Below are positions 1-7,057 of a DNA stretch of 20,330 nucleotides, piece by piece. The position numbers and the translations under genes were made by a program. The notes beneath the pieces were generated by a model. It had not been told where the DNA came from and ran no database searches. It was given only the letters and a program-made list of their open reading frames with translations. Numbering within the stretch: position 1 is the stretch's first letter; each line of letters starts with the position of its first letter. This stretch comes from GJ-E10 sp035625725 (GTDB taxonomy: Bacteria > Pseudomonadota > Gammaproteobacteria > Burkholderiales > Burkholderiaceae_F). The stretch is from the NCBI GenBank assembly GCA_035625725.1, contig DASPPB010000040.1, positions 1 through 20,330 of the forward strand, written 5' to 3'.

Positions 1-221
1 TCTACCCGCGCGACCGGCGCGAGCCCGACAAGCCCGGGAAGCTGCGCCTGATGTACGAGGCGAACCCCATGTCGCTGCTCATCGAGCAGGCGGGCGGCGC
101 GGCAACCGACGGGCGCCGGCGCATTCTGGACATCCAGCCCACGTCCTTGCACGAGCGCGTCGCGGTTTTTCTGGGAAGTCGCGAAGAAGTCGAGTACGCA
201 ACGAAGCTCCACACCGGCTAA
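1..221 (+). CDS. fbp: Fructose-1,6-bisphosphatase class I, C-terminal fragment
   Basis: The gene is cut by the window edge. The visible frame begins with the codon at position 3 and gives about 72 C-terminal residues ending at the TAA at 219-221. The segment reads KLRLMYEANPMSLLIEQAGG, then ATDGRRRILDIQP, then SLHERVAVFLGSREEVE. These are the conserved C-terminal blocks of class I FBPase, including the YEANPMS and HERVAVFLGS signatures. The enzyme removes the 1-phosphate from fructose 1,6-bisphosphate in cytosolic gluconeogenesis. It converges on the GT39 gene, with only about 30 bases between the two stop codons. The family call is confident. Nothing can be said about the N-terminus or promoter. 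Confidence 0.93.
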   Translation, partial: YPRDRREPDKPGKLRLMYEANPMSLLIEQAGGAATDGRRRILDIQPTSLHERVAVFLGSREEVEYATKLHTG

Positions 222-252
222 GGCGCGGGGCCCGTCTCGCCCACCCCCGGGG

Positions 253-1839
253 CTAGCGGGTAGCCGCACCGGGCCGCGCGAGTACCTCGACCAACGCCAG
301 ATCGGTGTTCGAGCCGATCGTCTGCACGGTCCAGGCGCCCGGTTGCGCCTGGGCAAAGCGTCGAACCTCCTCCACGCGGTCGGGGGCAAGCGCGAGAAAC
401 CACTCGCCGGCACTTGCTCCGGCCGGTAGCACCGCACCCAGATCTTCGACGGTGCGCACCGAGCCTCGCGCGTAGAAGCGAAGCGACGCGGGCGCCCTGC
501 GGCCCACGTACACGATTTCACCGGTTGCGCCCAGCGGCTGCGAGCGCTCGCGCCACTCTTCAACCAACTGCGCGCTCGAATGCCGGGCAACGTGCCGCGG
601 CACCCATGCAACCACGGCGATGCTCACGCTAAGAGCGGCGGCGCACAGCGTTGCGAAGACGACAGCGCGCCAGCGCCGCGCGGCTTCGAGCTTCGGAGCA
701 AGAACGTCGGCCACGAATACGCACAGGGGACCGAGGGCGGGCAGCACGTAGGTCCAAATGATGTTGCCGGCAAAGGTGAAGAAAACAACCGGAACAAACG
801 ACGCGAGAAGCAAAAAACGCTGCTCGGCTCCGATGCTCCCGGGCGCGCGGTGCGCGCCGCCGCGCAAGAAAATGACCAGAGCGGCGGCGAGCAGCACTGT
901 GCCAAGCCCCAGGGCGCCCGCGAGGTACAGCCAGATCATCCCGAGGGGCTCCGCATGCGCGGTCCCGTACAGATCCCCGCCCCAGCCGGGCTTGAGAAAG
1001 CGCATGACATGCTCGCCCAACAAGAAGTACTGCAAGAATCCCGGCGTGCGTTCTTCGGCCGCCGCGTACCACGGCACGCAAATCGCCGCGGAAAGCACCG
1101 TGCCCCACACCCAGGGCAGCGCGCGCCACAAGTGCGCGAAGCGCCGCTCCCAGATCGTCCACAGGCCGATGGGCGCGCCCGCATAAAGCAAGATGACCGG
1201 GCCCTTGGCGAGCATCCCGAAGCCCGCTGCCACGAAAAATCCCCAGCGCCAGAGCGCCTCGCGCGAGCTGCGGATGACGCAGTGGTGAAACGCCGCGAGC
1301 ATCCACGTTACGCAAAGAGCCAGCGTCGGATCGGTCATCACCGCTCCGGCGGCAACAAAGAACAGCACCGAGGTCGAAAGCACTCCGAGTGTGAGCAAAA
1401 CCGCCATGCGGCGCGCACCCGCATCGCGCGCGCGCGCAACCGAATCGGACCATCCGGCACAAAGCGCGAGGACCCCCAGCGCGCACAAAAAGGAAGGCAG
1501 CCGCAAGGCGAACTCATGAACGCCCAACAGGCGCATCGAGCCCGCGGCAAGCCACGCGTACAGCGGCGGTTTGGCCCAAAACGGCGTGCCGGGGACCTCC
1601 TGGGGCGTGATCCAGTTGCCGGTGGTGAGCATCACGCGGGCGATTTCGCCGTAGCGCGCTTCGCTCGTATCCATCAGGGGGTAGCTGCCCAGCGTGGCCA
1701 GGCGCACCAGGAGCATGGCACCGATCAAAACAACGAGGCCCAGCGCCGCGCGCTGCTCGCCCCCGCCTCGCGCGCTTGCGCGCGCGCCATCGGCGCCGGG
1801 CGCTTGCGCGCCCTCGGGGAACTGGCTGCTGCTGGTCAA
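253..1839 (-). CDS. GT39 (ArnT-like) integral membrane glycosyltransferase
   Basis: This is a roughly 528-residue multi-pass membrane protein. After a first membrane segment at about residues 32-49 comes the periplasmic signature DTSEARYGEIARVMLTTGNW and then FWAKPPLYAW. Both match the acidic and lysine motifs of the PMT/ArnT family (GT39), which uses a polyprenyl-phosphate sugar donor to glycosylate lipid A, other envelope glycans or proteins at the outer face of the inner membrane. Many hydrophobic segments follow, then a soluble tail of about 100 residues. The start chosen is TTG at 1839, whose TTGA overlaps the TGA of the upstream oxidoreductase. A GTG five codons earlier is possible. The first internal ATG would cut into membrane segment 1. 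No arnBCAD-type sugar synthesis genes are visible, so the substrate is unknown. The open frame continues upstream inside the oxidoreductase gene only because high GC suppresses stop codons. Confidence 0.85.
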   Translation of the reverse strand: MTSSSQFPEGAQAPGADGARASARGGGEQRAALGLVVLIGAMLLVRLATLGSYPLMDTSEARYGEIARVMLTTGNWITPQEVPGTPFWAKPPLYAWLAAGSMRLLGVHEFALRLPSFLCALGVLALCAGWSDSVARARDAGARRMAVLLTLGVLSTSVLFFVAAGAVMTDPTLALCVTWMLAAFHHCVIRSSREALWRWGFFVAAGFGMLAKGPVILLYAGAPIGLWTIWERRFAHLWRALPWVWGTVLSAAICVPWYAAAEERTPGFLQYFLLGEHVMRFLKPGWGGDLYGTAHAEPLGMIWLYLAGALGLGTVLLAAALVIFLRGGAHRAPGSIGAEQRFLLLASFVPVVFFTFAGNIIWTYVLPALGPLCVFVADVLAPKLEAARRWRAVVFATLCAAALSVSIAVVAWVPRHVARHSSAQLVEEWRERSQPLGATGEIVYVGRRAPASLRFYARGSVRTVEDLGAVLPAGASAGEWFLALAPDRVEEVRRFAQAQPGAWTVQTIGSNTDLALVEVLARPGAATR

Positions 1840-2813
1840 GGAATCAAGACGCACGAGCCCGTGGTCTTGCGCGCGGCCAGATCGGCGTGCGCCTGCGCGA
1901 CTTGCGCGAGCCGGTAGGTGTGCTCCACGTCGACGCGAATCGCACCCCGGTCGATCAGACCAAATAGCTCCTGGGCCGACTCCTGCATGCGGGTGCGCGG
2001 CACGATGTGCGTTGCCAGCGTCGGGCGCGTGACGTAGAGCGAGCCTTTTTGCGCCAGGATCCCCAGATTCACGCCCGTGACCGGTCCCGAGGCGTTGCCA
2101 AAGCTCACCATGAGACCGCGCGGCTGCAGGCAGTCGAGCGACCCTTCCCACGTGTCCTTGCCAACGCCGTCGTAGACCACGGGCACGCGCGCGCCGCCCG
2201 TGAGCTCGCGCACCCGCTCGACGAAGTCCTCCGCCCGGTAGTCGATGACCTGCCAGGCTCCGTGCGCGCGCGCGATGCGCCCCTTCTCGGGCGAGCCCAC
2301 GGTGCCGATCAGTCGCACGCCCAGCGCGCGCGCCCATTGGCACGCAATGAGCCCCACTCCGCCGGCGGCCGCGTGAAACAAGATGATCTCATCGCCCTGC
2401 AGCCGGTAGGTCTGGCGAAACAGGTACTGCACGGTGAGCCCCTTGAGCATCACGGCAGCGGCCTGCTCGAAACTGATCGACCGGGGCAGCACCACGAGGT
2501 GCTCGGCCGCAATGCAGCGCACCGCCGCGTACGCTCCCAGAGGACCCATCGCGTAGGCGACGCGGTCGCCCTCCTTGAAGTCGCGCACGCCCGGGCCCAC
2601 GGCCTCGACTTCGCCCGCACCCTCAAAACCCAGCGCGTGCGGCAAGGCCTCCTTGTACAGACCCGTGCGGTAGTACAGGTCGATGAAATTTACGCCGATC
2701 GCCCGGTTGTGAAGGCGAACCTCTCCTGCAGCCGGGGCGGCCACTTCGCGCTCGATCACTTCGAGCACCTCCGGCCCCCCGTGCCGGGACACCTGCACCG
2801 CACTCGTTTTCAT
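1836..2813 (-). CDS. NADPH:quinone oxidoreductase (zeta-crystallin type, MDR superfamily)
   Basis: The 325-residue product is the normal length for the QOR family of medium-chain dehydrogenases. It has the N-terminal GroES-like fold with the block VNFIDLYYRTGLY at about residues 41-53. The nucleotide-binding Rossmann motif HAAAGGVG lies at about 147-154, preceded by the family hallmark KGLTVQYLFRQTY. The zinc-ligand cysteines of alcohol dehydrogenases are absent, as expected for quinone reductases. It should reduce quinones with NADPH in the cytosol. The ATG at 2813 is preceded by a purine-rich stretch (AAGGGGAAG) at about 2820-2829 that can serve as ribosome binding site. It appears to be the first gene of a two-gene minus-strand unit with the GT39 gene and is divergent from the GT2 gene. 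No functional link between an oxidoreductase and a glycosyltransferase is obvious. Confidence 0.92.
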   Translation of the reverse strand: MKTSAVQVSRHGGPEVLEVIEREVAAPAAGEVRLHNRAIGVNFIDLYYRTGLYKEALPHALGFEGAGEVEAVGPGVRDFKEGDRVAYAMGPLGAYAAVRCIAAEHLVVLPRSISFEQAAAVMLKGLTVQYLFRQTYRLQGDEIILFHAAAGGVGLIACQWARALGVRLIGTVGSPEKGRIARAHGAWQVIDYRAEDFVERVRELTGGARVPVVYDGVGKDTWEGSLDCLQPRGLMVSFGNASGPVTGVNLGILAQKGSLYVTRPTLATHIVPRTRMQESAQELFGLIDRGAIRVDVEHTYRLAQVAQAHADLAARKTTGSCVLIP

Positions 2814-2900
2814 GACGACGCTTCCCCTTTTAGCGCTTCCGCGATAATAGCCCTCTACCATCGACCGCGCCTCGGCGCGCGCGAAGAACCCAGGAGCACC
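2814..2900. promoter_or_regulatory. Divergent promoter region between quinone oxidoreductase and GT2 genes
   Basis: This 87-base gap separates two divergent genes and must hold both promoters. GATAAT at 2843-2848 is a good -10 candidate for the plus strand. The overlapping ATAATA at 2844-2849 reads TATTAT on the minus strand, a -10 candidate for the oxidoreductase. I see no strong -35 for either. AGGAG at 2892-2896 is the ribosome binding site of the GT2 gene. Confidence 0.45.
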
Positions 2901-3689
2901 ATGGCGCGCATCTCCGCATACATCATCGCGTACAACGAAGCGGAAAAAATCGAGGCCGCGCTGCGCAGCATCGCCTGGGCCGACGAGATCGTCGTTGCCG
3001 ACTCCTTCAGCACCGATCAGACCGTGCAGATCTGCGAGCGCCTGGGTGCGCGCGTGATCCAGGTGCCCTTCGAGGGCTTTGGCAAGCTGCGCAACACGGC
3101 GCTCGACGCATTGACCGGCGATTGGGTCTTTAGCCTGGACGCCGATGAGCGCTGCACGGAGGCGGCCGCAGCCGAAATCCGCGCGACGGTGGCGCGCGCC
3201 GATGCGGTCGACGCCTACTGGGTACCGCGCCGCAATTTTGTCTTCGGGCGCTGGATGCGCCATTCGGGCTACGCGCCCGACTATCGGCAGCCGCAACTGT
3301 TTCGTCGCGGCCGCATGCGCTACACCGAAGACGCCGTGCACGAGAGCTTCGTGCTCGACGGCACGGCGGGCTACCTGCGCGAACCCATTGCGCAGATCCC
3401 GTTTCGCGACCTCGCCCAGATGCTCCACAAGATGCAGCGCTACTCCACCCTGGGCACCGAGAGGCTGCGTGCGCGCGGCGCGCACCCCTCCATGGGAGCG
3501 GCGCTGGCGCACGGCGCGGGCGCGTTTTTGCGCCATTACGTCTTTCAGCTGGGTTTTTTGGACGGCTGGGCAGGCTTTATCATTGCGTTTGCCAATTTCG
3601 AGGGAACTTTTTACCGCTACGCCAAGCACTTGGAGGAGGCGCACGGGCTCGTGCAGGAACCGAATCTGCCCCGCAGTTTCCGAAACTGA
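2901..3689 (+). CDS. Family 2 glycosyltransferase, LPS core type (WaaE/LgtF-like)
   Basis: The 262-residue product starts with MARISAYIIAYNEAEKIE, the typical GT2 GT-A opening. It continues with ADEIVVADSFSTDQT and reaches the metal/nucleotide-sugar DxD motif in FSLDADERC at about residues 77-81. The middle block YAPDYRQPQLFRRGRMRY and the C-terminal region with YVFQLGFLDGWAGFIIA match the WaaE/KdtX/LgtF subgroup, which adds beta-glucose to the inner-core heptose of lipopolysaccharide at the cytoplasmic face of the inner membrane. The ATG at 2901 has AGGAG five bases upstream (2892-2896). It is monocistronic here, and the following kinase gene begins about 210 bases later. The family call is firm; the exact acceptor sugar is inferred from resemblance. 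Confidence 0.88.
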   Translation: MARISAYIIAYNEAEKIEAALRSIAWADEIVVADSFSTDQTVQICERLGARVIQVPFEGFGKLRNTALDALTGDWVFSLDADERCTEAAAAEIRATVARADAVDAYWVPRRNFVFGRWMRHSGYAPDYRQPQLFRRGRMRYTEDAVHESFVLDGTAGYLREPIAQIPFRDLAQMLHKMQRYSTLGTERLRARGAHPSMGAALAHGAGAFLRHYVFQLGFLDGWAGFIIAFANFEGTFYRYAKHLEEAHGLVQEPNLPRSFRN

Positions 3690-3902
3690 AGGCGTCTGAG
3701 ACTCTAATAAACATGGAGACGCTAGGCAGTTTTCGGGATACCGCTAGGCCAAGTGCATGGGGTAGCTTCCCAATGGGAGCGACTCCGGGCACGCGGCTTG
3801 CCTTGGCACGTGCGTACGGGCGCCCGGCGGGCGTCCAACCGGACGCAGCCCCGCAAACCGTTTAACCGCAGAATTGATTTGCCAGTCGTAACACGCTTAT
3901 CC
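3690..3902. other. Intergenic region, GT2 to kinase gene
   Basis: These 213 bases hold no recognised gene. An inverted repeat, GCGTCT near 3691 with AGACGC near 3717, encloses 19-20 bases directly after the GT2 stop and could be a weak terminator without a T-run. The kinase promoter should lie here, but I find no consensus -35/-10 pair. The kinase reading frame stays open back to 3753, so a longer N-terminus is formally possible. Confidence 0.3.
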
Positions 3903-5348
3903 ATGACACCAGCGCTTGCCGTCGATGCTCTTGACCCCAATGAGGAGGCGCCGCCGACCCTGCCCCAGCGCATCGGCCGCTTCATCGTCCGCGAAGAGAT
4001 CGGCCGCGGGTCCAACGGCATCGTGTATTCGGCCACCGACCCGGTGCTGGGGCGCGACGTCGCAATCAAGGCCATCCCGATCGATGGCGGGCAGCCTGGA
4101 CAGGAGGAACTGGAAGCAGGGTTTTTGCAAGAGGCAAAGATCGCGGCCGCACTGAACCATCCGTCGATCGTCACCGTGTTTGACGCGGGCAGAAACGATT
4201 CGATTGCCTACATCGCGATGGAGCGGCTCAAGGGCTCGGATCTGCACCACTGGCTTGCAAGCAACCGACCGATGGCGCCCGAAGCCGCCGCCGCCTTGAT
4301 TGCGCGGGTCGCCGATGCCGTGCATTTTGCCCATCGCCGCGGGCTGATCCACCGCGACATCAAGCCGAGCAATATCTTTCTCGGGCGCGACATGAAGCCC
4401 AAAGTGCTCGACTTTGGCATCGCCCTGGCCCAGGGCAAGCAGGGCACGACCGATGCGTCGCGCAAATTGATCGGCACGCCCAACTACATGTCTCCGGAAC
4501 AGGCGCTGGGCCGGCCCCTGGATGCGCGCAGCGATGTTTTTTCCATCGGCGCAATCCTCTATGAGCTGGTCACGGGCAGCCGCGCCTTCGACGGCGAGGA
4601 CACCGACGAAATTCTGAAGATGGTCGTCACGACCGATCCCCCGCCCCTGTCGAGCATGCGCCCCGGCATTCCGCCGGCGCTGGGCGAGATCATCTTCCGG
4701 GCTCTGGCCAAGGATCCCGCGCACCGTTTTCAGACGGCAGGGCAGTTGCGCAACGCCCTGGCCGCGTTTGCCGGCCGTCCGGTGCCACCTTCGACGACGC
4801 CGGTGTCGTTTGCGGCCGACTCTCCGCCAAAGGCCGCGCGAAGCCTGCGCTGGCACCTGCCCGGCCCGGGGGCCCTGGTCGCCACGGGCATCGCCGTGCT
4901 GGGCTTGAGCGTGACCTTCGGCATCTGGTACTGGAGCCATCGGGTCGACGCCGATTCGGCGGAAGCGGCGGCAAGCGCCGCCGTGGCGCAAAGCGCTCCG
5001 GCACCTGCGCCCAAGCCAGTGCTTCCGCCTGCGCCGCCCGCGCCCGTGGCCGCACCGCCCGAACCCGCGCAACCCGTCGTCAAAATCCGGCCCGCCCCGC
5101 GTGCGCGCATCGCACCCGCGCCCGTGGCCCCGCCGCCCCCGGAGCCCGGAGCGCTTTCGATCGCGGTAGCACCCTGGGGTGAAGTCTTCCTCGACGGCGG
5201 CAGCATTGGGGTCTCGCCGCCCTTGACCCACGTCAGCTTGAGCGCTGGCAAGCACTCGATCGAGGTGCGCAACGGCAGCTTCCCGCCGTATGCGCTGCAA
5301 ATCGACGTCGAGGCGGGCAAGACGCTCGTCGTGCAGCATCGATTTTGA
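3903..5348 (+). CDS. Transmembrane Ser/Thr protein kinase with C-terminal PEGA domain
   Basis: The 481-residue protein has a complete Hanks-type kinase domain at about residues 24-290. It shows the glycine loop IGRGSNGIVY (33-42), ATP lysine K56 in VAIK, alpha-C glutamate E77, catalytic loop HRDIKPSN (150-157), DFG at 170-172, and the activation-segment block GTPNYMSPEQ (191-200). One membrane segment follows at about 322-345, then a Pro/Ala-rich linker (about 362-414) and a PEGA domain (about 416-481) with the motif PWGEVFLDG. The kinase domain should face the cytoplasm and the PEGA domain the periplasm. All catalytic residues are intact, so it is predicted active. The start at ATG 3903 is chosen because it lies just before the conserved domain; no clear ribosome binding site is visible. 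It heads a tightly packed cassette with a pseudokinase paralogue and a lipoprotein. Its substrates are unknown. Confidence 0.9.
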   Translation: MTPALAVDALDPNEEAPPTLPQRIGRFIVREEIGRGSNGIVYSATDPVLGRDVAIKAIPIDGGQPGQEELEAGFLQEAKIAAALNHPSIVTVFDAGRNDSIAYIAMERLKGSDLHHWLASNRPMAPEAAAALIARVADAVHFAHRRGLIHRDIKPSNIFLGRDMKPKVLDFGIALAQGKQGTTDASRKLIGTPNYMSPEQALGRPLDARSDVFSIGAILYELVTGSRAFDGEDTDEILKMVVTTDPPPLSSMRPGIPPALGEIIFRALAKDPAHRFQTAGQLRNALAAFAGRPVPPSTTPVSFAADSPPKAARSLRWHLPGPGALVATGIAVLGLSVTFGIWYWSHRVDADSAEAAASAAVAQSAPAPAPKPVLPPAPPAPVAAPPEPAQPVVKIRPAPRARIAPAPVAPPPPEPGALSIAVAPWGEVFLDGGSIGVSPPLTHVSLSAGKHSIEVRNGSFPPYALQIDVEAGKTLVVQHRF

Positions 5349-5356
5349 GCACCGCG

Positions 5357-7057
5357 ATGCAAACAACATCGAGTTCGCCCAAAATGGCCGCTGCGCGGTC
5401 CCAGCAGCATCAGAACATGAGCGAAGCCCTTCCGCCCAAGACCCGCGTCATCGGCCGCTACTCGATACTGCGCGAGTTGCGCCGCGAGCGCCACAGCGTC
5501 TCGTACGCGGCTGTCGATCCGGTGATGAATCGCCAGCTGGTCATCAAGGCCGTCGAGTTGCTGCCCGCGGGGCCCAAGCTCTCCTCGGAGGAGCGGCGGC
5601 GCGTGGAGCACGCCTTCGTGCGCCAGGCGCAGGCGGCCGGGCGCCTTCAGCACCCGCATATCGTCACGGTATTCGATGCGGGCTTGAGCCACGCATTCGG
5701 ATTTCTGGTCATCGAACGAATCAACGGACGACCTTTGCATGAACTCATTGCCGGCGGACTTCGTCCGGCCTTCGTGCAGTGCGCGAGCATCGCCGCCCGC
5801 ATTGCCGACGCCCTGGAGTGCGCGCACAGCAACGGGGTAGCGCACGGACACCTCGGTCCGCAACACGTATACCTTCTTGCCGACGGAAGCCCCAAGGTTT
5901 CGGGCTTTGGCGGGTGGATTGATGACGGGGCCAGCGGGGACGAAGCGCTTGCCGGGACGGCGCGCCTGCTGCCCTTTTTTCAAAACGAAATCACCGAAGA
6001 GACCCGCCAGCGCGACATCCGCGCAATTGGCGAACTCCTGTTCATGATGCTCGTGGGCCGAGCCGCACCGGACACGCGCGGCGCCAACGGCGCGGGCGCC
6101 TCGCGCAACGGGGCTTCGCCCACGCTGGCCGCCAGACCCGACACTCCACCCGTGCTGGCACGGATGGTTGATCAGGCGCTTCTTGCAGGTCCCGGGATCG
6201 GGCCCAAGACCGCGGGCGCAATGCGCGATGCGCTCACGTCGTTCATCTGGAACGAACGCACGGAAAACGTCGCACCCAGCACGCTGGGAATTCCGCTTGC
6301 TGCGCCGCCACAGCGACCCGCCGTGCATGTGGCCACGCTCGAGCCGGCGCAGGAGTCGACGCCATCGCGCGAGACCGCGCCCACGATCAACCTCACGGTG
6401 GTGAGCGGCGATCTTCCCGCCGAGGCGCCCAAGTCCAAGGCGGGAGGCGACGCGCCTACGCTCGACAAAGCGCGCGCGGATGCTCCCACGCTCAACAAAG
6501 CGCGCGCGGAGGCAGTCATGACCAAATCACGCAGCGAATCGAAAGGGGCAAAACCGACGCACTCGAACTCGCTAGCGGCCAAGCCCGTGCCAAAGACCGT
6601 CACGACGAGCACGGCAGCGCTCGTGGCCGACCCGATGGGACCGGACTGGCGAGCGCTGCTCGAGCGTCTGCGGCCCTGGGCCCTGCGCCACCGGGTGCCA
6701 ATTTTTTCCGCGGGCGCCCTGCTGTCCGCCGGCATCTTCCTGGGCGTGATTCTGGGCAACGTGCGCCATGCCGAGACCTCGCCCAACCCCGCCGCAACCG
6801 CGACAGCGGCGCCCTCGGGTGCCCCGAGAGCCGACACGAGCACGGGGGGAGTCGCGCCGGTGTCGCTCGATATCCGTCCGTGGGGCGAAGTGTTCGTCGA
6901 CGGCAAGGCCGCGGGGGTCTCGCCGCCGCTGAACCGCATCGAGTTGCCAGCCGGGCACCATCACATCGAGGTACGCCACGCAGCCGCCCCCGCGTGGCGG
7001 ACGGAAATCGACGTCCAGGGGGGCGCGGCCAACAAGATCGAACATCAATTCGAATGA
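5357..7057 (+). CDS. Membrane pseudokinase paralogue with C-terminal PEGA domain
   Basis: The product (about 566 residues) has the same plan as the preceding kinase: kinase-like fold (about 30-260), long charged linker, one membrane segment (HRVPIFSAGALLSAGIFLGV), and a PEGA domain starting near PWGEVFVDG. The catalytic machinery is gone. The glycine loop reads LRRERHSVSY, the alpha-C Glu is Gln90, HRDIKPSN is replaced by HGHLGPQH (163-170), DFG by GFG (183-185), and the SPE motif is missing. Only the ATP lysine K64 (LVIK) remains. The frame is intact and long, so this is a maintained pseudokinase rather than a decayed gene. The start is uncertain: TTG 5345 overlaps the kinase stop as TTGA, and ATGs lie at 5357, 5384 and 5417, none with a clear ribosome binding site. 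It probably acts as an allosteric partner or scaffold for the upstream kinase, which is inference. Confidence 0.85.
   Translation: MQTTSSSPKMAAARSQQHQNMSEALPPKTRVIGRYSILRELRRERHSVSYAAVDPVMNRQLVIKAVELLPAGPKLSSEERRRVEHAFVRQAQAAGRLQHPHIVTVFDAGLSHAFGFLVIERINGRPLHELIAGGLRPAFVQCASIAARIADALECAHSNGVAHGHLGPQHVYLLADGSPKVSGFGGWIDDGASGDEALAGTARLLPFFQNEITEETRQRDIRAIGELLFMMLVGRAAPDTRGANGAGASRNGASPTLAARPDTPPVLARMVDQALLAGPGIGPKTAGAMRDALTSFIWNERTENVAPSTLGIPLAAPPQRPAVHVATLEPAQESTPSRETAPTINLTVVSGDLPAEAPKSKAGGDAPTLDKARADAPTLNKARAEAVMTKSRSESKGAKPTHSNSLAAKPVPKTVTTSTAALVADPMGPDWRALLERLRPWALRHRVPIFSAGALLSAGIFLGVILGNVRHAETSPNPAATATAAPSGAPRADTSTGGVAPVSLDIRPWGEVFVDGKAAGVSPPLNRIELPAGHHHIEVRHAAAPAWRTEIDVQGGAANKIEHQFE
6449..6508 (+). 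repeat. Two-copy 30-base tandem repeat in the pseudokinase linker
   Basis: Units 6449-6478 and 6479-6508 are directly adjacent, nearly identical, and encode DAPTLDKARA and DAPTLNKARA. The repeat lies in the disordered linker between the kinase-like fold and the membrane segment. Each unit has a threonine in a PTL context, which could be a phosphorylation site for the neighbouring kinase (inference). The in-frame 30-base length allows copy-number change without a frameshift. Confidence 0.8.

Noticed and set aside
580..1917. A 445-codon plus-strand open frame opposite the GT39 gene
   Set aside because: It is highly charged, Arg/Gln/His-rich and without domain motifs. The minus strand carries clear GT39 motifs and membrane segments. 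It is a stop-poor shadow in GC-rich DNA.
2007..2900. Long plus-strand extension upstream of the GT2 gene
   Set aside because: The GT2 family begins exactly at MARISAYIIAYNE with a good ribosome binding site. The upstream part is the antisense of the quinone oxidoreductase.
3690..3902. A T-box, riboswitch or small RNA upstream of the kinase gene
   Set aside because: Only short GC-rich inverted repeats are present; no known riboswitch core or antiterminator pairing could be seen.
3897..5369. A 490-codon minus-strand frame opposite the kinase gene
   Set aside because: It shows Arg/Gly/His-rich low-complexity translation and no motifs, while the plus strand has a full set of kinase motifs.
4730..6328. 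A 532-codon minus-strand frame across the kinase/pseudokinase junction
   Set aside because: It lies antisense to two well-supported genes and has no recognisable domain.
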